A DNA stretch of 64,000 nucleotides from Mycolicibacterium sp. S2-37 (GTDB lineage Bacteria > Actinomycetota > Actinomycetes > Mycobacteriales > Mycobacteriaceae). Below, piece by piece: positions 57,622 to 64,000 of the stretch. The position numbers were made by a program, and so were the translations under genes. Where the stretch lies: assembly GCF_017352375.1 (NCBI RefSeq), contig NZ_JAFEVR010000004.1, positions 248,001-312,000 of the forward strand, written 5' to 3'. Below the pieces are notes generated by a model that was not told where the DNA came from, made no database searches, and saw only the letters and a list, made by a program, of their open reading frames with translations. Positions within the stretch are counted from its first letter, which is position 1; every line of letters starts with the position of its first letter.

Positions 57622-58268
57622 GGCTGGTCCCCACCGTCGTGGCGGATGCTGGTCACCATCTGGCTGATCGCATCGGTCTCGGCGGGGGTGACGGTCGGCG
57701 GCTGGATCGCCAGCGCCGTCACGCCCTGGCCGTCGAGGACGAACGCGGCAAGCACACCCTCGCCGTCCGGGGTGGCGACGGGCACCATCACTCCCGCGTT
57801 CCCCGCGTCGGTGGTCACCGAGGTGCGCTCCCCGATGATCTGCAGCTGCCCGGCGTTGAGGACCTCCGGTGTGGCGGCGAGCTGTTCGAGCAGCGCTTTG
57901 GCGTCGCCGGCGAAGGTGTCGGACTGGACCGCGAAGACGACGTCACCGTCGACGAGTGTGGCCAGGGGCGGGTAGGTACCGTCCGCGGCGGGTTGGCCGG
58001 CGCGCACGCCCGCGGTGATCCCCCATCCGGGCTCGGGCACGAAAGTCACTCCGCCGTCGAGCTCGATCACATCGCCGGCGACCACCTCGTCCCGGTAGTC
58101 GACGAAGCCGTCGGCGACCGGGAGCGCCACGGTGGTGACGAACGCCAGCCCGAGCACCGCCAGCGCAGGCGCGACCGTGCGCCGGTCGACACCCAGCCAC
58201 CGTCTCTCCACGGGGATCCAGCGTTCGTCGGGCTCGTAGACGGCGGTGCCCGCCGCGGGTTCTGTCAT
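57618..58268 (-). CDS. Single-span membrane protein of unknown function
   Basis: 216 residues. A cytoplasmic N-terminus (about 35) is followed by one hydrophobic helix VAPALAVLGLAFVTTVALPVAD, then an extracytoplasmic domain (VIELDGGVTFVPEPGWGITAG...GDVVFAVQSDTFAGDAKALLEQL). No family recognised. ATG 58268 starts the protein-like composition; the longer frame upstream is promoter sequence. It overlaps the PrsW gene and is divergent from the secreted C39-like gene. Confidence 0.65.
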   Translation of the reverse strand: MTEPAAGTAVYEPDERWIPVERRWLGVDRRTVAPALAVLGLAFVTTVALPVADGFVDYRDEVVAGDVIELDGGVTFVPEPGWGITAGVRAGQPAADGTYPPLATLVDGDVVFAVQSDTFAGDAKALLEQLAATPEVLNAGQLQIIGERTSVTTDAGNAGVMVPVATPDGEGVLAAFVLDGQGVTALAIQPPTVTPAETDAISQMVTSIRHDGGDQP

Positions 58269-58508
58269 CGCGATGTCCTTGCGCACGTGTTGAGTTCGGC
58301 TCTGCCGACGCGGGGAGGGGGTGAACGCCGTGTCGAACCTAGACGGTCGCGGCCGCGCGCGCGGGCGAACCGGTGCGCCGAACGTCATCACCTTTCCGCA
58401 AAGTCCTGAAGCCTGTGATGACGCTGTGGTTAAATTCGACACACGTGTTGCCGGAGGGCGCAGTGGTGGCGTCATAGGGCCGGAACGGCCATACCTCGAG
58501 GGAGAAAG

Positions 58509-59264
58509 ATGTCGACTACCAACCACCCCGCACACACGCTGTTCGCCTGCGCAGCCGTCGCCGCGCTGGCCGCCACCGTTTACGGGGCCGGCCAGTCAGG
58601 GCCCGCGGCCGCTCCGCCGGCCGCAGCCCCCGTTGCAGTCGAGCTCATGTCGTTCCTCAGCGGACCGGCCGAGCGACCGATGCTGCCGACGGAGCTGCAC
58701 GGCGACCCCGACGAAGCCAGCAACTACTGGAACCAGCAGAACTTCCAGGACTGCGGTCTGATGGCCGTCGCGACCGTCGTCGGCCTCACCACGGGGACGG
58801 CGCCCAGCGAACAGGAAATCGTGGCGGTCGCCTCCAGCCTCCCCAGCCCCGGCGAGAACCGGCCGATCTACACACCGCCGGATCCGAACAATCCGAACTC
58901 GGACAACGGAACGACCTCCGAAGAGCAGATCGTGCTGCTCAAGCACTACGGCATCAATGCCACCGCCACCGACGACGGACTCGCCGCCGAGACGGGACTG
59001 CCCACCGGCATCCCCGCCCTGCCGGGTTATCTCGACAGCGGACGCCGGCTGATCGTCGGCGTCAACGCCGAGACGATCTGGGCCGAGGAGGGCGGATACG
59101 ACGCCGACGACCACTCCGTGGTGCTCACCGGAGTGGATCCCGAGGCGGGTGTGGTGTTCCTCTCCGACAGCGGCACCGAGGACGGCGACGGCGAACAGGT
59201 GCCCATCGACGTCTTCGAGCGGGCCTGGGCGGTCGGCGGACACGACCTGATCGTCGCCGGCTGA
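58509..59264 (+). CDS. Secreted C39-like papain-fold protein
   Basis: 251 residues. Signal peptide HTLFACAAVAALAATVYGAG near residues 9-28, an Ala/Pro linker, then a peptidase C39-like domain: WNQQNFQDCGLMAVATVVG with the Gln and Cys of the active site, and DDHSVVLTGVDPEAGVVFLSDSG with His and Asp. The triad appears complete, so a secreted cysteine peptidase is plausible. GAGGGAGAAAG precedes the ATG. It is convergent with the Nudix gene (7-nt gap). PPE42 occupies the neighbourhood in M. tuberculosis. Confidence 0.75.
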   Translation: MSTTNHPAHTLFACAAVAALAATVYGAGQSGPAAAPPAAAPVAVELMSFLSGPAERPMLPTELHGDPDEASNYWNQQNFQDCGLMAVATVVGLTTGTAPSEQEIVAVASSLPSPGENRPIYTPPDPNNPNSDNGTTSEEQIVLLKHYGINATATDDGLAAETGLPTGIPALPGYLDSGRRLIVGVNAETIWAEEGGYDADDHSVVLTGVDPEAGVVFLSDSGTEDGDGEQVPIDVFERAWAVGGHDLIVAG

Positions 59265-59271
59265 GCGCGGC

Positions 59272-60297
59272 TCAGCGGATCTGCAGCGTCGGCCCGGCCG
59301 CGCGCGGTGCGGGGGCGTCGGCCAACGCGTTCGCCTGGTCGAGCAGTTCACCGAGCTGCCGCGGGTACACGGCCTCGCCGGCGGCGGCGAGTTCGGCGAT
59401 GGCGGTCCCGTCGCACCACCGGTGACCGTGGATGTAGCGGCGCTCCAGCGCCGTGTGGCCGGTCGCCGTCGGCTCGAATCGCGCTGTGCGGTAGACGAAG
59501 AACATCTCCTGGCTGTGCATCACCGCCCCGTTGAAGTCGAACACCGCGTCGCGCCGCCACACCGGTCCGATCAGCGCCTCGGCGTCGACCCGGAGACCGG
59601 TCTCCTCGGCCAGCTCCCTGGCGGCGGCCTGGGCGAGGGTCTCCCCCGGCTCCACGGCGCCGCCGACGGTGAACCACCAGCGCGGGGCGGCTCCGTTGCC
59701 CGCGGCGGGATCCGAACCGCACAGCAGCAGCACCGCACCGTTCTCGTCGAGCAGAACCACTCGCGCGGAGGTGCGCGGTTTGACCGGCTCGGTGTCGCGC
59801 GAGGACGTCTCGGCGATCTCGAAATAGGTGGGTAGCGCGGCTGTTCCGCCGAGTCGAAGCAACCGCACCGGGGTACGCTCCCGCAGCGCGAGGGTGTCAC
59901 GCACCGCGTCGTTGTGGAACCGCCGAGCCAGCAGCACCCGGGCTTCGGCGTCGGCGAGTTCGGCGACCAGCGCCGTGGGCAGCTTCGCGGGGTCGACGAG
60001 CGCCAGCGCAGCCGACAGCTCGTTCTCGGCGGCCTCCCTGGCATTGCGCGGGGCGCGTTCGGCGGCCAGCGCCAGCGCCGTGAGTCGTCTGCCCTGCGGC
60101 GCACCGGCGTACGCGTCCGCGGCGACCGCGCGGGCCACCACCGCGCGCCGGCCCAGCGCACCGTCGAGCGCCTCCCAGCTCAGGTCGTACCGCACGTGCA
60201 GGCGGTCGAGGCGGTGGGCGGTCTGGTAGGCCCAGAAGGCGATCAGCACCACGACCGCGGCCAGCACGGCGGCGGCGGCGATCAGCCATGCGGTCAC
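59272..60297 (-). CDS. Membrane-anchored Nudix hydrolase
   Basis: 341 residues. An N-terminal helix (LIAAAAVLAAVVVLIAFWAYQ), a coiled Ala/Arg-rich middle (about 30-150), and a Nudix domain with the full box GGAVEPGETLAQAAARELAEETGL (GX5EX7REUXEEXGU). Corresponds to Rv2609c. GTG 60297 overlaps the pimA stop (GTGA), placing it last in the phosphatidylinositol mannoside operon. The substrate is unknown; a role in clearing a nucleotide-sugar or CDP-linked by-product is speculative. Confidence 0.85.
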   Translation of the reverse strand: MTAWLIAAAAVLAAVVVLIAFWAYQTAHRLDRLHVRYDLSWEALDGALGRRAVVARAVAADAYAGAPQGRRLTALALAAERAPRNAREAAENELSAALALVDPAKLPTALVAELADAEARVLLARRFHNDAVRDTLALRERTPVRLLRLGGTAALPTYFEIAETSSRDTEPVKPRTSARVVLLDENGAVLLLCGSDPAAGNGAAPRWWFTVGGAVEPGETLAQAAARELAEETGLRVDAEALIGPVWRRDAVFDFNGAVMHSQEMFFVYRTARFEPTATGHTALERRYIHGHRWCDGTAIAELAAAGEAVYPRQLGELLDQANALADAPAPRAAGPTLQIR

Positions 60298-61418
60298 GAC
60301 ACCACCGAGACCTTCACGCCGGCGCCGGCGACCGTCTCGTACACCCGCATGATCTGGCTGGCGACGACCGACCAGTCGTAGCGGTGAACCGCGTCGGCGG
60401 CCGCGGCGATGTGGCGTTCGCGGAGGCCGTCGTCGGCGAGCATCCCGATCAGCGCGGCGGCCAGCGCGTCGGCGTCGTCGACGGGGACCAGGCAGCCGGC
60501 GGCACCGTCGAGCAGCACCCGCCGGAACGCATCGAGGTCGCTGGCCACCACCGCGGTTCCCGCGGCCATCGCCTCCACCAGCACGATCCCGAAGCTCTCC
60601 CCACCGGTGTTGGGCGCGCAGTAGACGTCGGCACTGCGCATCGCCGACGCCTTCGTCGCGTCGTCCACCTGCCCGAGGAATCGCAGATGACCGGCGAGCG
60701 CACCCGCCTGCTCGCGCAGTTCGTCCTCGTCCCCGCGTCCGACGACCAGGATCTCGACCTCCGGATAGCGCGCGACCAGTGCCGGTAGCGCCCGCAGCAG
60801 CACCTCCATGCCTTTGCGCGGTTCGCCGTAGCGGCCGAGAAACAGCACCGTGCGGCCGGGACGGGGATAGCCGGGCAACAGTGGCGCGGTGGCGAACGAC
60901 GCCACGTCGACACCGTTGGGAATCTCCACCGCGTCGGACCCCAGCGCCTCCATCTGCCAGCGGCGCGCGAGATCCGAGACGGCGATGCGACCCACGATCT
61001 TCTCGTGGTAGGGCCGCAGGATGCCCTGGAACACCGACAGCGTCAGTGATTTCGTCGTCGAGGTGTGGAATGTCGCGACGATCGGACCCTGCGCCGCCTG
61101 CAGGGCCAGCATCGACAGACTGGGGGCGTTCGGCTCGTGCAGGTGCAGCACGTCGAAGTCGCCCTGGGCGAGCCACCGTTTGACCAGACGGTGGGTCGCC
61201 GGACCGAACCGCAGCCGCGCCACCGACCCGTTGTAGGGAATCGGTACCGCCTTCCCGCCCGAGACGACGTAGTCGGGCAGTTCCGCGCCCGGCGACGACG
61301 GCGCGAGCACGCTGACCTCGTGGCCGCGGGCCCGCATCACCTCGGCGAGCTGCAGCACGTGGGACTGCACACCGCCCGGCACGTCGAACGAGTACGGACA
61401 CACCATGCCGATGCGCAC
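60294..61418 (-). CDS. pimA: Phosphatidylinositol alpha-mannosyltransferase PimA
   Basis: 374-residue GT-B glycosyltransferase adding the first mannose from GDP-mannose to phosphatidylinositol on the cytoplasmic face. GGVQSHVLQLAEVMRARGHEVSVLAP N-terminal motif, VLHLHEPNAPSLSMLAL, FLGRYGEPRKGMEVLLRAL and the donor-site GGESFGIVLVEAMAAGTAVVASD. 32 nt separate it from the upstream acyltransferase gene. Essential in mycobacteria studied. Confidence 0.95.
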   Translation of the reverse strand: MRIGMVCPYSFDVPGGVQSHVLQLAEVMRARGHEVSVLAPSSPGAELPDYVVSGGKAVPIPYNGSVARLRFGPATHRLVKRWLAQGDFDVLHLHEPNAPSLSMLALQAAQGPIVATFHTSTTKSLTLSVFQGILRPYHEKIVGRIAVSDLARRWQMEALGSDAVEIPNGVDVASFATAPLLPGYPRPGRTVLFLGRYGEPRKGMEVLLRALPALVARYPEVEILVVGRGDEDELREQAGALAGHLRFLGQVDDATKASAMRSADVYCAPNTGGESFGIVLVEAMAAGTAVVASDLDAFRRVLLDGAAGCLVPVDDADALAAALIGMLADDGLRERHIAAAADAVHRYDWSVVASQIMRVYETVAGAGVKVSVVS

Positions 61419-61450
61419 TGCTCAGCGCCTTCTGATCTTCGCGCGGGCCC

Positions 61451-62374
61451 TCATCGCGCCCCCGTGATGCGGGCGCGGCGCGCCTCGGACAGGTCGGCCA
61501 GCCACTGCGGCTGGAACATGTGCCAGTCCTGCGGGTACTCGGCGATGTTGACGGCGAATCGGTCGGCCAGCGCCTGGGTGATGACGCCGACGTCGCGGCT
61601 CGAAGTGTCGAGTTCGTCGAACACCTGCATGCCCCAGCCGTCACGAGAGAACCAGCAGTGCACCGGCAGCAGCGCCGCGCCCGTCTCGATGGCGAGCTTG
61701 GCCGACCCTGCGGGCATGCGCGTCGGTTCGCCGAAGAAGTCGACCGGCACACCACTTCTCGTCAGGTCCCGTTCGGCCATCAGGCAGACGACGCGGTTGT
61801 CCCGCAACCGATCCCGCAGCAGCTGATACGGCGGGCGCTCACCGCCGGACAGCGGGATCACCTCGAACCCGAGGCTCTGCCGGTAGGCGACGAACCGGTT
61901 GAACAGCGACTCGGGTTTCAGCCGTTCGGCGACAGTGGTGAATTCGCCGTGGTTCTGCACCAGCCACACCCCGGCCATGTCCCAGTTGCCGCTGTGCGGC
62001 AGCGCCAGAACGGCTCCCCTGCCGTCGCGCAGCGCGGCCCAGAGATGGTCGATGCCGGCCACCGACAGTTCGCGGCCGATCTTGGCGTGGTCCATGCCGG
62101 GCAGCCGGAACGCCTCGCGCCAATACCGCGCGTAGGACGCCAGCGAAGCGCGGATCAGCGCGTCCGGCACCTCGGCCGGCGGCACGCCGGTGACCCTGGC
62201 CAGGTTCTTGCGCAGCTGTTCGGGTCCGCCGTTGCGGGACGAATACAGCGCACCGGCCTCGAATGCGTTGCGGGCCACGACGTCCGGCACGGCCCGGACC
62301 AGTCGCCAACCGGCGGCGTAACCCCAGTCCGAGAGCTTTTCCGGACGTGGCAGCCGACCGCCGAGCGGGGTCAC
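61451..62374 (-). CDS. patA: PIM acyltransferase (PatA-type lysophospholipid acyltransferase family)
   Basis: 307-residue membrane-associated acyltransferase that palmitoylates the mannose of PIM1/PIM2. The catalytic HxxxxD is HSGNWD, followed by AERLKPESLFNRF and the acceptor-site MAERDLTRSGVPVDFFGEPTRMPAG. GTG 62374 overlaps the pgsA stop. Corresponds to Rv2611c. Confidence 0.92.
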   Translation of the reverse strand: MTPLGGRLPRPEKLSDWGYAAGWRLVRAVPDVVARNAFEAGALYSSRNGGPEQLRKNLARVTGVPPAEVPDALIRASLASYARYWREAFRLPGMDHAKIGRELSVAGIDHLWAALRDGRGAVLALPHSGNWDMAGVWLVQNHGEFTTVAERLKPESLFNRFVAYRQSLGFEVIPLSGGERPPYQLLRDRLRDNRVVCLMAERDLTRSGVPVDFFGEPTRMPAGSAKLAIETGAALLPVHCWFSRDGWGMQVFDELDTSSRDVGVITQALADRFAVNIAEYPQDWHMFQPQWLADLSEARRARITGAR

Positions 62375-63021
62375 TGGTCGCCCGCCGCCGGCTTCTCCTC
62401 GCCGGAGGGTTCGATCGGATCCATCGCCCCCGGCGAAGTGCGCACGGTGTGGACGCGCTGCAGCACCGTGACCACGCTGGCCACTGCGAGCACCCACATG
62501 GCCACGTGCACCAGCCACGGCACATGCAGGAACCACACACCGGACAGGCCGGTGCCGGTGAGCACGATGACCAGGCGTTCGGGGCGTTCGATGAAGCCGC
62601 CGTCGCCGCGCAGCCCGCTGGCTTCGGCCCTGGCCTTGATGTAGGAGATCACCTGCGAGGTGATCAGGCAGATCAGCGTCGCCACCACCAACGACCGGCT
62701 GCCGATGCCGAACGCCGCCCACCACAGCAGTCCGGCGAAGATCGCGCCGTCGGCGATGCGATCGCAGGTCGCGTCGAGCACCGCGCCGAAGCGCCGGCCA
62801 CCGCCGCGTTCGCGCGCCATGGCGCCGTCGAGCATGTCGGCGAGGACGAAGACGGCCACCGCGAAGGCGCCCCACCAGAGCTGTCCCATCGGGAACAGCG
62901 TCAGCGCGGCCAGCACACTGCCCGCCGTTCCCAGGATCGTGATGCTGTCCGGCGTGAAGCCCAGCCGCAACGCACCCCTGGCGATCGGCCGGGACAGCTT
63001 CACGTAGGCCGCACGCGTCAT
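62371..63021 (-). CDS. pgsA: Phosphatidylinositol phosphate synthase PgsA
   Basis: 216 residues from ATG 63021. CDP-alcohol phosphotransferase making phosphatidylinositol phosphate from CDP-diacylglycerol and inositol phosphate. The motif is DGAMARERGGGRRFGAVLDATCD (DGxxAR...G...D...D), with six membrane helices and TSQVISYIKARAEASGLRGDGGFIERPER. In M. tuberculosis the N-terminus begins MSKLPFLSRAAF; here the aligned residues are encoded from CTG 63039, which overlaps the HIT stop as CTGA. The true start may be that CTG, adding six residues. Confidence 0.93.
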   Translation of the reverse strand: MTRAAYVKLSRPIARGALRLGFTPDSITILGTAGSVLAALTLFPMGQLWWGAFAVAVFVLADMLDGAMARERGGGRRFGAVLDATCDRIADGAIFAGLLWWAAFGIGSRSLVVATLICLITSQVISYIKARAEASGLRGDGGFIERPERLVIVLTGTGLSGVWFLHVPWLVHVAMWVLAVASVVTVLQRVHTVRTSPGAMDPIEPSGEEKPAAGDQ

Positions 63022-63035
63022 CAGGTAGAAGTTGC

Positions 63036-63665
63036 TCAGTGCTCCAACCCCCCGTCGCTTCGCTCGCCCCGGAGCCCCAACCCCCCGTCGCCTCGCTCGC
63101 CCGTGCGCCTCGCCCATTCGGTGGCCAGCAGTTCGCGCGTCTCCCGCAGCAGCTGCGGGATCACCTTCGATCCGCCGATGATGGTGATGAAGTTGGCGTC
63201 CCCGCCCCAACGCGGGACGACGTGCATGTGCAGGTGCTCGGCCAGCGAGCCGCCCGCCGAGTGCCCCAGATTGAGCCCCACGTTGAAGCCGTGCGGCCGG
63301 GACACGGCCTTGATCACCCGGATCGCCTGCTGCGCGAAGGACATCAGCTCCGCGCTCTCGCTGTCGGTGAGGTCCTCGAGCTCGGAGACCCTGCGGTAGG
63401 GCACCACCATGAGGTGGCCGGGGTTGTACGGGTACAGATTGAGCACCGCGTACACCTCGGCGCCGCGCGCGACGACCAGTCCGTCCTCGTCGGCCATGGT
63501 GGGGATGTCGGTGAACGGCTGCGACGACTGCGGCGAATCCGAGCCCTTCTTCATCGGCGACTCGGCGATGTAGCTCATGCGGTGCGGCGTCCACAGCCGC
63601 TGCAGATGGTCCGGATCGCCGACACCGTGGTCGACGATCGTGCGCTCGTCCGCGTCGCCCGTCAC
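63036..63665 (-). CDS. HIT-family nucleotide hydrolase/Ap4A phosphorylase-like
   Basis: 209 residues. The histidine triad is [12 protein letters not shown]; upstream [21 protein letters not shown] and [18 protein letters not shown] match the mycobacterial protein Rv2613c, reported as a diadenosine tetraphosphate phosphorylase. After ATEWARR the C-terminus is [21 protein letters not shown], encoded by a tandem repeat and not family-like. GTG 63665 overlaps the thrS stop (GTGA), and its TGA overlaps the CTG of pgsA. Confidence 0.88.
   Translation of the reverse strand: MTGDADERTIVDHGVGDPDHLQRLWTPHRMSYIAESPMKKGSDSPQSSQPFTDIPTMADEDGLVVARGAEVYAVLNLYPYNPGHLMVVPYRRVSELEDLTDSESAELMSFAQQAIRVIKAVSRPHGFNVGLNLGHSAGGSLAEHLHMHVVPRWGGDANFITIIGGSKVIPQLLRETRELLATEWARRTGERGDGGLGLRGERSDGGLEH
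63044..63102. repeat. Tandem repeat encoding the HIT C-terminus
   Basis: Two copies with a 33-bp period: 63044-63069 and 63077-63102, 26 bases each with one difference (CGTCGCTTCGCTCGCCC versus CGTCGCCTCGCTCGCCC). The core GTCGCTTCGCTC is shared with the 24-bp repeats at 24621 and 35059, indicating one repeat family. It encodes GERGDGGL and GERSDGGL on the minus strand. Confidence 0.75.
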
Positions 63666-64000
63666 GTCGAAGTGCCCACCTTCACCAGATCGGCCGTGGG
63701 AACGGCGTTCTCGCGGGCGGCGATCCACTCCACGATGGCATCGATCGCCGCGTCGCGCGGCACGCCGTTGATCTGGGTGCGGTCACCGAAGCGGAACGAC
63801 ACCGCGCCGGCATCCACATCTTTGTCTCCGGCCAGAAGCATGAACGGCACCTTCTGGTTGGTGTGGTTGACGATCTTCTTGGCCATCCGGTCGTCGCTGG
63901 CGTCGACCTCGACGCGTACGCCACGCGTCCGCAGCGCCGCGGCCACCTCGTCGAGATAGGGCACGTGGGCGTCCGCGACCGGGATGCCGACCGCCTGGAC
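63662..64000 (-). CDS. thrS: Threonine--tRNA ligase, C-terminal part (5' end outside window)
   Basis: The last 112 residues, open to the window edge. The C-terminal anticodon-binding domain is recognisable: [43 protein letters not shown], then [39 protein letters not shown]. First gene of the HIT-pgsA-patA-pimA-nudix operon, whose members all overlap or nearly overlap. Confidence 0.92.
   Translation of the reverse strand, partial: VQAVGIPVADAHVPYLDEVAAALRTRGVRVEVDASDDRMAKKIVNHTNQKVPFMLLAGDKDVDAGAVSFRFGDRTQINGVPRDAAIDAIVEWIAARENAVPTADLVKVGTST

Noticed and set aside
59272..61755. Very long minus-strand reading frame of over 800 codons spanning the Nudix gene, pimA and part of patA
   Set aside because: Only its last 341 codons are protein-like (Nudix). 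The rest is an alternate frame of pimA and patA with Arg/Gly/Ala-rich, high-GC shadow composition; overlapping GTGA starts define the real genes.

Overview
The window is high-GC chromosomal DNA from a mycobacterium, most likely a fast-growing Mycolicibacterium-type species. The evidence is gene order: hisS, a metallo-beta-lactamase-fold hydrolase, a cyclophilin, rel, apt, a peptide-binding-type lipoprotein, secF, secD, yajC, gabT, carboxylic acid reductase, ruvB-ruvA-ruvC, yebC, pdxT, tesB, pdxS, a Nudix protein, pimA, an acyltransferase, pgsA, a HIT protein and thrS. This follows the Rv2580c-Rv2614c segment of M. tuberculosis as I remember it. Against that backbone PE_PGRS, PPE and pdxH genes are missing and several accessory blocks are present. 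I saw no tRNA, rRNA, CRISPR array or transposase.

Layout. 1-4191: urea/short-chain-amide ABC transporter urtABCDE (urtA is cut by the window edge). 4273-16315: an accessory catabolic block with two LimB-like flavin monooxygenases, a third luciferase-fold oxidoreductase, two crotonases, a fused double acyl-CoA dehydrogenase, an HpaB/AbfD-like protein, an SDR, a SnoaL-like protein, an AhpD-like protein, and TetR and GntR regulators. 16453-29799: a zinc alcohol dehydrogenase, then the conserved hisS-to-yajC housekeeping block with two tandem cyclophilin genes. 30177-37650: GABA aminotransferase, an aminobutyraldehyde-type dehydrogenase, a polyamine-type permease, an amidohydrolase, an N-carbamoylputrescine-amidase-like protein and TetR, together a likely polyamine-to-GABA catabolic module. 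37664-46136: membrane proteins, carboxylic acid reductase, a diguanylate cyclase and ruvCAB behind an SOS box. 46141-50225: TetR/hydrolase pair, fmdBA, yebC. 50344-53863: an accessory insert between yebC and pdxT (permease remnant, TetR, FAD monooxygenase, alpha/beta hydrolase). 53877-64000: PLP synthase with TesB, PrsW protease, a secreted C39-like protein, and the phosphatidylinositol mannoside operon thrS-HIT-pgsA-patA-pimA-nudix (thrS is cut by the window edge).

Most interesting signals: (i) a shared core TCTACGTTCACGTT in three promoter regions of the catabolic block, suggesting one TetR regulon; (ii) a 24-bp repeat lying in frame in or just upstream of two unrelated genes (apt and the amidohydrolase), and a related tandem repeat that forms the C-terminus of the HIT protein; (iii) a TetR gene whose only plausible start is ATT; (iv) four other palindromic operator candidates next to regulators or operon starts. 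Everything here is read by eye; no database search or alignment was run.
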